DNA of 64,000 nucleotides from DATAUK01 sp036268295 (GTDB lineage Bacteria > Actinomycetota > Actinomycetes > JAFAQI01), in NCBI GenBank assembly GCA_036268295.1, contig DATAUK010000047.1, positions 62,001 through 126,000 of the forward strand, read 5' to 3'. The notes beneath the pieces were generated by a model. The model ran no database searches. It was not told the origin of the DNA and worked only from the letters and a program-made list of their open reading frames with translations. Each line of letters opens with the position of its first letter. Positions within the stretch are counted from its first letter, which is position 1. Of this stretch, positions 9,216-17,367 are shown piece by piece. A program made the position numbers and the translations under genes.

Positions 9216-9280
9216 TGTTACCGTCCTGAGACATTGTTAACGGATTGTTTCTCGTCCAGGCAAGATGTTTACGGGGTGTT
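9216..9280 (+). promoter_or_regulatory. Candidate response-regulator operator: tandem TGTT direct repeats
   Basis: In the 178-bp gap before the binding-protein gene, TGTT occurs at 9216, 9235, 9246, 9266 and 9277. The pairs 9235/9246 and 9266/9277 each have 11-bp spacing and share TGTTwACGGrkTGTT. The two boxes start 31 bp apart, about three helical turns. A third, weaker half-box is at 9216. OmpR/PhoB-family regulators are known to bind tandem direct repeats at about 11-bp spacing, so these are likely sites for the regulator encoded just upstream. Confidence 0.6.
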
Positions 9281-9388
9281 CATGCAGATCAGCCGTAGGG
9301 TCCGCTCGACCGCACGAATGCCGTGCCTGGTCGGTGGGAACGATCCTGCGCGACTTGGCCGGCTCCGCCCCTGGAGGACATTTTGCTC

Positions 9389-10612
9389 GTGACCAAGAAG
9401 CGCGCGTACGTCGCGGCACTCGCCGGCGTCGCGATCGCTGCTGCCGCCTGTGGCAGCAGCTCATCTGGCGGAAACACGGCGGCAAGCACGCCCCCCGCCG
9501 CCTCGTCCGCGCCGGCCGCCTCATCGAGCGCTCCGGCTGCACCTAGCATCAGCGCCAACTCGTTCACGCGGGACTTCAGCGCGATGGCCGCGCTCAAGTC
9601 ACTCGCCGCCCAAGGCAAGGGTTCGGTCGGTGTGATCCTGCCCGACACGACGTCCTCCGCCCGCTGGGCCGAGTTCGACGCGCCGTACCTCACCCAGGCC
9701 TTCGAGGCCGCCGGTCTGAGCGCCTCGCAGATCAGCGTCAAGAACGCCCAGGGCAGTGACAGCACGTTCGTGACGGACGCCGAAGCCGACATCACCAACG
9801 GCGCGTCGGTGCTGCTCACCGACCCGGAGGACCCGGGCACCGGTGGTCGGGTCGCGACGTACGCCGCTCAGCACGGTGTCAAGGTCATCGACTACGACCG
9901 CATCACGCAGGGCGCGTACTACATCAGCTTCAACAACGTCCAGGTTGGCAAGCTGATCGGCCAGGGCTTTGCCAGCTGCGTCGCGAAGTGGAAGGTCGCC
10001 AAGCCGGACCTGATCAAGATGGTCGGCGCGCCGACTGACAACAACGCCACGCAGTTCGCCAAGGGCTACGACGGCGTGATCTCGGCGCACCCGAGCTGGA
10101 AGGTTGCGGCGTCGCCCCCAGGGACCTGGACGCCGTCGGTCGCACTCACCGAGTTCGAGCAGGCCTTCACCGCCAACCCCGGCGTCAACTCGGCGGTCAT
10201 CCCGAACGACGAAAACGCCGCTCCGATCATCACCTACCTGAAGAACCACGGAATCAAGCCGAACACCTTCCCGATCACGGGTCAGGATGCGACGCTGATT
10301 GGTTTCCAGAACATGCTGACCGGCTACCAGTGCGGAACGGCCTACAAGCCGATCTACCTCGAGGCGCAGGCTGCGGCCGCCGTCGCGATGTACGTCCGCG
10401 CCGGACAGACTCCGCCGTCCAGCCTCGTCAATGCCACAACGGCCAACCCGAACAACGGCAACAAGGCGATGCCGTCCGTGCTGTTGACCCCGGAGTGGGT
10501 TACCCCCTCAACCATCGCGAGCACGGTCATCAAGGACCAGTTCGTGACGGCAAAGCAGCTCTGCACCGCGGCGTACAAGGCCGCTTGCTCAGCGAATGGG
10601 ATCAGCGGCTGA
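9389..10612 (+). CDS. Sugar ABC transporter substrate-binding lipoprotein (xylose-binding type)
   Basis: 407 residues from GTG 9389, with GGAGGA at 9373-9378; a TTG at 9383 is also in frame. A lipoprotein signal peptide ends in AAAACGSSS (lipid Cys21), followed by a Ser/Ala/Pro-rich linker. The periplasmic-binding-protein fold of the XylF/RbsB group follows: GVILPDTTSSARW, TDPEDPGTGG, VKVIDYDRI, YYISFNNVQVGKLIGQGF and PIYLEAQAAAAVAM. It would capture a sugar at the outer face of the membrane and deliver it to the permease encoded two genes downstream. The ligand is probably a pentose or related monosaccharide, but it is not proven. Confidence 0.9.
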   Translation: MTKKRAYVAALAGVAIAAAACGSSSSGGNTAASTPPAASSAPAASSSAPAAPSISANSFTRDFSAMAALKSLAAQGKGSVGVILPDTTSSARWAEFDAPYLTQAFEAAGLSASQISVKNAQGSDSTFVTDAEADITNGASVLLTDPEDPGTGGRVATYAAQHGVKVIDYDRITQGAYYISFNNVQVGKLIGQGFASCVAKWKVAKPDLIKMVGAPTDNNATQFAKGYDGVISAHPSWKVAASPPGTWTPSVALTEFEQAFTANPGVNSAVIPNDENAAPIITYLKNHGIKPNTFPITGQDATLIGFQNMLTGYQCGTAYKPIYLEAQAAAAVAMYVRAGQTPPSSLVNATTANPNNGNKAMPSVLLTPEWVTPSTIASTVIKDQFVTAKQLCTAAYKAACSANGISG

Positions 10613-10614
10613 GT

Positions 10615-11460
10615 ATGGCCACTGAAGCGAACGCGGAGGCCCGGTCTCAGGACCGGGCCTCCGCCCTGCCGACGAAGTCCAAGTCCGCGAAGCGCTCCGA
10701 GTCGGACACACCGTTGCTGCGGCTGTCGAAGATCGGGAAGAGCTTCGGTCCGGTCCAGGCGCTCTCCGATGTGGACCTGGAGATCTATCCGGGCGAGGTG
10801 CTGGCCCTGGTCGGCGACAACGGCGCCGGCAAGTCCACGATCATCAAGACGATCTCCGGCATCTGGTCGCCGGACGCCGGCGAGATGTTCTGGGAGGGCA
10901 AAGAAGTCCACGTCCGCAATCCGCGCGACGCCGCTGCGCTCGGCATCGCGACGATGTATCAGGACCTGGCACTCGCCGACAACCTCGACATCGTCCAGAA
11001 CATGTTCCTGGGTCGCGAGGTGCTTCGCCACCTGTGGCTCGACGAGACGGCGATGGAGCTATCGGCCAGAAAGACGCTGGCCGACCTGTCGGTCACGACG
11101 GTCAGGTCGATCCGCCAACCGGTCGGCACGCTCTCCGGTGGTCAGCGACAGGCGGTCGCGGTCGCCCGCGCGGTCCTCGAGGACGCCAAGCTCGTCATCA
11201 TGGACGAGCCGACGGCCGCCCTCGGCGTCTCCCAGACCGCGATGGTGCTCAAGCTGGTCAAGCGACTCAGCGAGCGGGGCGTCGCCGTACTGATCGTCTC
11301 CCACAATCTTGTTGACGTCTTCGAGGTCGCCGACCGGCTGGCAGCGCTCTACCTTGGGCGAATCGCCGGCGTGGAGCGGGTGGCCGATATCGACACCCAG
11401 CGCGCGGTCGAGCTGATCACGACCGGCAAGTTGGCGCAATCCTCGAGTGGGAAGGGCTGA
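10615..11460 (+). CDS. Sugar ABC transporter ATP-binding protein (single ABC domain)
   Basis: 281 residues from ATG 10615, two bases after the binding-protein stop. A charged 30-residue N-terminal extension precedes one ABC domain with Walker A GDNGAGKST, Q-loop MYQDLALADNLD, signature LSGGQRQ, Walker B LVIMDEPTA and H-loop VSHN. RbsA-type proteins carry two ABC domains; this one has a single domain, so it must pair. It resembles the ATPase half of the kinase fusion in the Q-loop stretch (ADNLDIVQNMFLGRE here, CDNLDVASNLLLGRE there). A homodimer or a mixed pair with the fusion protein is possible. Confidence 0.93.
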   Translation: MATEANAEARSQDRASALPTKSKSAKRSESDTPLLRLSKIGKSFGPVQALSDVDLEIYPGEVLALVGDNGAGKSTIIKTISGIWSPDAGEMFWEGKEVHVRNPRDAAALGIATMYQDLALADNLDIVQNMFLGREVLRHLWLDETAMELSARKTLADLSVTTVRSIRQPVGTLSGGQRQAVAVARAVLEDAKLVIMDEPTAALGVSQTAMVLKLVKRLSERGVAVLIVSHNLVDVFEVADRLAALYLGRIAGVERVADIDTQRAVELITTGKLAQSSSGKG

Positions 11461-11465
11461 GCGGC

Positions 11466-12767
11466 ATGGCTACGTCCACCTCAGACATCGAGTCGCCGGA
11501 CGCCACCCTTCCGGCCACTGACGACGGTCTGCTCGGCGGGAACGAGCTCGTCGCGAACTCCCTCGGGGAGTACGTCGGCGCCACCATCAAGCGGATTCGC
11601 AACGGCGACAGCGGCGTGCTGCCGGTCGTCGTCGGCCTGATCATCATCGTGATCATCTTCCAGACCCAGAACTCCAAGTTCCTCTCGACCGGCAACCTCA
11701 CCAACCTGATCGAGCAGTCCGGGGTGTTCGTCATCCTCGGCATGGCCGAGGTCTTCGTTCTGCTGTTGGGCGAGATCGACCTGTCCACCGGGTTCGTCGG
11801 CGCTGTCGGCGCGGTGATCACCGCAGAGCTGGCCACGCCTCCTCACAACGTCAACTGGGCGCTCGCCGTCCTCGCCGGCCTGGCGTCTTGCGCAGTGATC
11901 GGTCTCATCCAAGGCTTGCTGATCACCCGCCTCGGATTGCCGTCCTTCGTGGTCACCCTCGCCGGACTGCTCGGCTGGAACGGATTCTTGCTGTATCTGA
12001 TCCAGCGCGACAAGGCCGCCACCGGCGGCACGATCGCCGTCACCAGCAACGTCCTGAACGACATCGTCAACGGCTCGATGACGACGACGGCCGGCTGGAT
12101 CCTGATGGTGGTCTTGGTCGTGATCTTCGCGGTCATGACACTGCTTCAGAACTGGCGCCGGCGAAGCAGCGGGCTGGTCACCGCGCCGCTGTCGCTGACT
12201 CTCATCAAGATCGTGGCTGTCGCCGCCGCCGGCGTCATCCTGGTGCTGGTCTGCAACGCCGACCGCGGGTTCAACGACACCAAGCTCGACGGCGTGCCCT
12301 GGATCGTCCCGTTGGTGATGGCCGTACTCGTCATCTACTCGCTGCTGCTCGGCCGGATGCGCTTCGGTCGCTACCTGTATGCGATCGGTGGCAACGCGGA
12401 GGCGGCCCGGCGGGCCGGTATCAGCCTCAACAGCATCCGGCTGCTCGCCTTCGTCCTGTGCAGTTTCACAGCGGGAATCGCCGGCATCGTCTACTTGTCG
12501 CAGCTGGGTTCGATCAGCAGTGACGTCGAGGGCGGCAACCTGGTGCTGTATGCGATCGCTTCCGCCGTCATCGGCGGCACCAGCCTGTTCGGTGGTCGCG
12601 GCAAGATGATCCACGCCGTGCTCGGTGGCATCGTCATCACGACGATCTACAACGGGATGGGCCTGATCCAGATCGGTGCGGCCGGCCAGCAGATGGTCAT
12701 CGCGCTGGTCCTGCTCGCCGCCGTCATCGTCGACGCGGTCGCCCGGCGCGGCGCGACCACGAGGTAG
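11466..12767 (+). CDS. Sugar ABC transporter permease (RbsC/XylH type)
   Basis: 433 residues from ATG 11466. About 60 polar N-terminal residues are followed by roughly 10-12 hydrophobic helices of the BPD_transp_2 family. The conserved stretch EVFVLLLGEIDLSTGF lies in the first third, and ASAVIGGTSLFGGRGKM near the C terminus. It forms the membrane channel for the binding protein and ATPase encoded just upstream, which lie 2-5 nt apart. The gene converges on treY with only 8 nt between stops, and no clear terminator hairpin is visible there. Confidence 0.93.
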   Translation: MATSTSDIESPDATLPATDDGLLGGNELVANSLGEYVGATIKRIRNGDSGVLPVVVGLIIIVIIFQTQNSKFLSTGNLTNLIEQSGVFVILGMAEVFVLLLGEIDLSTGFVGAVGAVITAELATPPHNVNWALAVLAGLASCAVIGLIQGLLITRLGLPSFVVTLAGLLGWNGFLLYLIQRDKAATGGTIAVTSNVLNDIVNGSMTTTAGWILMVVLVVIFAVMTLLQNWRRRSSGLVTAPLSLTLIKIVAVAAAGVILVLVCNADRGFNDTKLDGVPWIVPLVMAVLVIYSLLLGRMRFGRYLYAIGGNAEAARRAGISLNSIRLLAFVLCSFTAGIAGIVYLSQLGSISSDVEGGNLVLYAIASAVIGGTSLFGGRGKMIHAVLGGIVITTIYNGMGLIQIGAAGQQMVIALVLLAAVIVDAVARRGATTR

Positions 12768-12775
12768 CGCACAAG

Positions 12776-15253
12776 TCAGTCGCTGAGCAAGGCGACCGGC
12801 ACGCTCTCCAACACCTCGGCGACCATCAACCGGTCGTTGCTCGGCGCCGCGACTGCTGAGCCGGTCAACAACTCGGTGAAGCCGGGACGACGAGCGGCGG
12901 GCAGCACCACCGCGGTGTCACCCCAGCACCGAATGCCCAACGGGAACTGCGCGGGCCCGGCGATCCGATGCACCAGCCGGGGCACGATCGTGAGCATCGT
13001 GCGGTCAGCCTCGACCCGGGCGAACGCGATGACGTGGTCGCGTCGCTCGCCAACGACCTCGAGCGGAACGTAGTCGCCGGTGGCGAACAGTCTCGGCCGG
13101 TCGCGCCGAGCGGTCAGCGCGGTGCGCGTCACGTGCTGCTTAAGCGCGCCGCTGCGCCACGATTCGGTGCCGGTCGTCGGCTGGCTCGCCAACAGCCCGA
13201 CGTGGCGGCCGAGGTCGATCGGCGACCGGTTGTCGGGATCGACCAAGGTGAACGACCAAGCGTCGTCGCCCTGATAGACGTCCGGCACGCCCGGTGCGGT
13301 CACCTTGATGAGCACCGACGCCAGCGCGTTGACCGCACCGGCGGGAGCAATCGAGGCCACGGCTTCCTCGATCAGCCGGCGGGCTGGCGGTACGCCGCTG
13401 AGGACCCGGTCGACCAGCTGCTGAAACGCCGTCTCGTAGCCGAGGTCGGGATCGAGCCAGCTGCTGTGGCGCTTGGCCTCTCGCGCCGCCTTCATGACGT
13501 GTTGGCTGATCCGGGCCGCGAACGCCTCGCCGACCTCGCCGTCGAGCGGCCAGCCGCCGACCAGCGTCTCGTAGAGATAGCGACGGTCGGCGATGTCGGG
13601 ACCCGCGCCGGCTCCGTCGGGAAGCAACCTCGCCTCGAGCGCCGCGATCGTCGCCTCCCACTCGCTGGCGATCTCGGACAGGACCGCCAGCCGGCAGCGC
13701 ACGTCATGGCTGCGTTTGCTGTCATGCGTCGAGGTCGCGCTCAGCCCGCCGGGGGTGGTGCGCAGCCGGGTCGCCATCGCGGCGTGAAACTGTGCGCTCG
13801 AGGTCGCGGGCCGGTCGGGATCCGCACCGACGTCAGCCGCGGCGAGCAGCCGGCCTGAGCCATACATCGCGGTGTCCTCGACGCCCTTGGCGGCTGTCGG
13901 ACTGCTGAGCTGTTGCCATCCGCTCACCGCTGGGTCGGCCGGCCCGGTCGGCGTGAGGTCACCACTCACCACGCCGACGACCCGGTCGAGCGCCGCGGCG
14001 GCGGGCCCGGTCAGTCGGCTTCCGGCGCACGCGACCGCTCGCTCTACCCGGTGCAGGTCTGCCTCGCTCGCCCGCACACCGGCGACCCGATAGGTGCGAT
14101 ACACCGCCAGGCATGCCGTCAGCTCGCGCAGCGCCGCGGACAGGTCCCTCGCGTCGACCTCGCCGCCGACCGCCTGAGCGAACCGCGCAGAGACCTCATC
14201 GAGCTGGTGCGGGAACAGGGTGTCGATTGCCGCCCGCTTGGCAGCGGTCGCGCGGTCCTCGAACGAGCGCTCGTCACCAGTCGCCGCCGCCGCTGCAGCG
14301 CCAAGATCGGCGGCCCCGGCCGGATCGACGAACAGCCCGACCAGCATGGCCCCGAACTCATATCCGGTCGTGCCGTCAACCGGCCAGTCCGGAAGCATCT
14401 CATCGGCGGCGAGGATCTTCTCGACCACAATCGCCGGAGCCACGTCAGCGCTGCGGTTACAGAGCTCGCGCAGCATCCCGAGATAGCCGGCCGGGTCCCG
14501 CAGGCCGTCGACGTGATCGACCCGGAGCCCAGTGACTCGGGGATCGGCAACAAGCTCAGCGACCAGTCGGTGCGTTGCGGCAAACACCGCGGGATCCTCC
14601 TGGCGGACCCCGATCAGCTCGTTGATGTCGAAGAATCGGCGGTAGTTGATCTCGCGGTTCGCCAGCCGCCAGTCGGCCAGGCGGTAGTGCTGGCGCGACA
14701 ACACCGCTTCCACTGTGTCAGTGCTGCCGGCCCCGACACTTCCCGGCGCGACCGGAAACCGACGGTCGAAGTAGCCGATCGCCGGCGCTGACAGCTCGTC
14801 GGTGACGAGCCGGATCTCGCCAGCCGCGACCGCCTCGTCGAGTGGCCGGCCGAGGACGGGTAGCAGAATCCTGCCGGCCTGCTCCTGCCACGCGATGTCG
14901 AAGTACGCCGCGAACGGCGAGTCCTCGCCGAGCCGCAGCACATCGGCGAAGAACGGGTTCTCGGTCGAGGCCGCCATGTGGTTGGGCACGATGTCGATCA
15001 GCAGCCCGATGGCTCGTTCGGCCAGCGATGCGAGCAGCGACTCGAGCTCAGCCGGGGTGCCGAGCGCCGGGTCGAGCACCGTCGGGTCGATGACGTCATA
15101 CCCGTGCGTGCTGCCGGCCGTTGCCCGGGTGATCGGCGAGACGTAACAGGTTTCCACACCGAGCCGAGACAGGAACGGAACCATCCGCTCGGCCCCGGCA
15201 AAGCCGAGACCGTTGAGCTGCAGCCGGTAGGTCGAGCCCAACCGACGACTCAT
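12776..15253 (-). CDS. treY: Malto-oligosyltrehalose synthase TreY
   Basis: 825 residues. ATG 15253 overlaps the treX stop (ATGA), so I reject the longer frame to 15433. It is a GH13 enzyme that isomerises the terminal alpha-1,4 link of maltodextrins to the alpha,alpha-1,1 link of trehalose. Visible signatures are VSPITRATAGSTHGYDV, LLIDIVPNHMA, GLRVDHVDGLRDP, VVEKIL, GTTGYEF, KGVEDTAMY and TSTHDSKRSHDVR. Length and motifs are normal for the family. It is the last gene of the seven-gene minus-strand operon and feeds TreZ, which releases trehalose. Confidence 0.96.
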   Translation of the reverse strand: MSRRLGSTYRLQLNGLGFAGAERMVPFLSRLGVETCYVSPITRATAGSTHGYDVIDPTVLDPALGTPAELESLLASLAERAIGLLIDIVPNHMAASTENPFFADVLRLGEDSPFAAYFDIAWQEQAGRILLPVLGRPLDEAVAAGEIRLVTDELSAPAIGYFDRRFPVAPGSVGAGSTDTVEAVLSRQHYRLADWRLANREINYRRFFDINELIGVRQEDPAVFAATHRLVAELVADPRVTGLRVDHVDGLRDPAGYLGMLRELCNRSADVAPAIVVEKILAADEMLPDWPVDGTTGYEFGAMLVGLFVDPAGAADLGAAAAAATGDERSFEDRATAAKRAAIDTLFPHQLDEVSARFAQAVGGEVDARDLSAALRELTACLAVYRTYRVAGVRASEADLHRVERAVACAGSRLTGPAAAALDRVVGVVSGDLTPTGPADPAVSGWQQLSSPTAAKGVEDTAMYGSGRLLAAADVGADPDRPATSSAQFHAAMATRLRTTPGGLSATSTHDSKRSHDVRCRLAVLSEIASEWEATIAALEARLLPDGAGAGPDIADRRYLYETLVGGWPLDGEVGEAFAARISQHVMKAAREAKRHSSWLDPDLGYETAFQQLVDRVLSGVPPARRLIEEAVASIAPAGAVNALASVLIKVTAPGVPDVYQGDDAWSFTLVDPDNRSPIDLGRHVGLLASQPTTGTESWRSGALKQHVTRTALTARRDRPRLFATGDYVPLEVVGERRDHVIAFARVEADRTMLTIVPRLVHRIAGPAQFPLGIRCWGDTAVVLPAARRPGFTELLTGSAVAAPSNDRLMVAEVLESVPVALLSD

Positions 15254-17367
15254 CGCGTCGGGTTCTCGCTGTGCCGGAGCAGGATCGTCGAGTGACCGGC
15301 CAGGTTGATGGCTGCGGTTTCCACCGCCCGGTTGCCCGGCCGCGCGGTGCTGAACAACTGTTCCCAAAGCCCCGGGCGCGGCATCGTCGGCAAGGTGTAG
15401 GAGCGCGGCGAGCTGCCGCCGTTGAGCAGCCACAGCAACGACTCCCCCACGACGGCGCGGCCGCGGGCGTCGACCTCATCCCCGGAGCGGCCGGGCATCA
15501 GCATCGCCAAGGTGTGGCTGCCGTCATCCTTCCAGTCCGCCTCGGTCATCTCCTCGCCGTCACCGCGGATCCAGACGACATCGGGCTCGCCCTGGGCCTG
15601 GCTGGTGTGACCGGAGAAGAAGTGGCGCCGGCGCAGCACCGGATTGGTCTGCATGATCGCGATCAGCTCTCGGGTGAACTCGAACATCTCCTGTTCCCGA
15701 TCGCCGATGTCCCAGTCGATCCAGCTGATCTCGTTGTCCTGGCAATAGGCGTTGTTGTTGCCGTTCTGCGACCGGCCGATCTCGTCGCCGGCGAGGATCA
15801 TCCGCACCCCTTGGGAGAACATCACGGTCGCGAGCATGTTGCGTTTGATCCGCCCGCGCATCCGCAGGATCCGCGCCGACTCGGTCTCGCCTTCGGCGCC
15901 CCAGTTGCGGCTGTGGTTCTCCGTCGTACCGTCCCGGTTGTCCTCGCCGTTCGCCTCGTTGTGGCGCTGCTCGAAGCTGACCAGGTCGGTCAGCGTGTAG
16001 CCGTCATGACATGTGACGAAGTTGACGCTCGCGTACGTCGGCCGCCGGCTCGGCGCGAAGATGTCGCTCGACCCGGAGATCCGGGACGCCATTTCGGGAA
16101 CGATGCCGCCGTCGCCACGCCAGAACGACCGCACCGAGTCGCGGTAGGCGCCGTTCCACTCCGACCAGCCCTGCGGGAACCGGCCGAGCTGGTAGCCGTC
16201 AGGGCCGACGTCCCACGGCTCGGCGATCAGCTTGACCGTCGAGAGCACCGGGTCCTGCTCGACGATCTCGAAGAACGCACTAGGCGGGCCGCCCTCGTAG
16301 CCGCGGACCAGAACCGGCGCCAGGTCAAACCGGAAGCCGTCGACATGCATGTCGGTGACCCAGTAGCGAAGGCTGTCCATGATCAGCCCCATCGTGCGGG
16401 TGTGGAGCAAGTTGAGGCTGTTGCCAGTGCCGGTGAAATCCATCATGTAACGCGGATCCTCGGCGTTGAGCCGGTAGTAAGTCGCGTTGTCGATGCCGCG
16501 CAGCGAGAGTGTCGGACCGAGGTGGCTGCCCTCGGCGGTGTGGTTGTAGACGACGTCGAGGATGACCTCGAGGCCGGCGCGGTGCAGCGTCTTGACCATC
16601 GACTTGAACTCGCTGACCTGCTGCCCGCTTCCGGCGGTCGCATAGCCGACGTGCGGCGCGAGGAAGCCGATCGAGTTGTAGCCCCAGTAGTTGGTGAGGC
16701 CTTTGTCGACGAGGTCGCGCTCCGGCAGGAACTGGTGGACCGGCATCAGCTCGACCGCGGTGACCCCGAGTGTCGTGAGGTGATCGATGACCGGGTCGGA
16801 TGCGAGACCCAGATAGGTGCCACGGAGCTCGTCCGGGACGGCCGGATGCAGCTTCGTCATCCCTCGCACGTGGCACTCGTAGATCACCGTCCGGTTCCAC
16901 GGCGTGCGCGGCGAGCGGTCGTCGCCCCAGGTGAACGCCGGGTCGACGACCACGGATTTCGGCATCCCGCCGGCCGAGTCGCGGTCGTCGCGAGAGAGGT
17001 CCGAGTCGGGATCACCGATGGTGTAGCCGAACAGCTCGTCGCTCCACCTGATCGCGCCGCTGACCGCCTTGGTGTACGGGTCGATCAGCAGCTTTGCCGG
17101 GTTGAACCGGTGGCCCTGCTCCGGTTCATACGGGCCGTGGACGCGGTATCCGTAGAGCGTGCCTGGCCGCACATCGGGAAGATAGACATGCCAGACGTCG
17201 TCGGTCGCCTCGGGAAGCGCGATCGTCGTGGACGACTCGTGCGCCTCGGGTGAGTCGAACAGACAGAGCTCGACCGCCGTCGCGTGCTCGGAGAAGATCG
17301 CGAAGTTGACTCCCTCGCCGTCCCAGGTGGCCCCAAGTGGGTACGGCGAGCCAGGCCAGACCCGCAT
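15250..17367 (-). CDS. glgX: Glycogen debranching enzyme TreX/GlgX
   Basis: 705 residues from ATG 17367, which shares its A with the treZ stop (TGATG). An N-terminal CBM48-like domain (WPGSPYPLGATWDGEGVNFA) is followed by a GH13 isoamylase-type core. The core has DVVYNHTAEGSH, the nucleophile region VDGFRFDLAPVL, the acid/base region KLIAEPWDVG and VTCHDGYTLTD. It hydrolyses alpha-1,6 branches of glycogen and gives linear dextrins for TreY. The surroundings (treZ upstream, treY downstream) support a TreX role in trehalose production from glycogen. Confidence 0.96.
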   Translation of the reverse strand: MRVWPGSPYPLGATWDGEGVNFAIFSEHATAVELCLFDSPEAHESSTTIALPEATDDVWHVYLPDVRPGTLYGYRVHGPYEPEQGHRFNPAKLLIDPYTKAVSGAIRWSDELFGYTIGDPDSDLSRDDRDSAGGMPKSVVVDPAFTWGDDRSPRTPWNRTVIYECHVRGMTKLHPAVPDELRGTYLGLASDPVIDHLTTLGVTAVELMPVHQFLPERDLVDKGLTNYWGYNSIGFLAPHVGYATAGSGQQVSEFKSMVKTLHRAGLEVILDVVYNHTAEGSHLGPTLSLRGIDNATYYRLNAEDPRYMMDFTGTGNSLNLLHTRTMGLIMDSLRYWVTDMHVDGFRFDLAPVLVRGYEGGPPSAFFEIVEQDPVLSTVKLIAEPWDVGPDGYQLGRFPQGWSEWNGAYRDSVRSFWRGDGGIVPEMASRISGSSDIFAPSRRPTYASVNFVTCHDGYTLTDLVSFEQRHNEANGEDNRDGTTENHSRNWGAEGETESARILRMRGRIKRNMLATVMFSQGVRMILAGDEIGRSQNGNNNAYCQDNEISWIDWDIGDREQEMFEFTRELIAIMQTNPVLRRRHFFSGHTSQAQGEPDVVWIRGDGEEMTEADWKDDGSHTLAMLMPGRSGDEVDARGRAVVGESLLWLLNGGSSPRSYTLPTMPRPGLWEQLFSTARPGNRAVETAAINLAGHSTILLRHSENPTR

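Noticed and set aside
15271..17253. 660-codon plus-strand open frame opposite treX/glgX
   Set aside because: Despite its length it has no recognisable domain and is fully antisense to a gene with all catalytic motifs.
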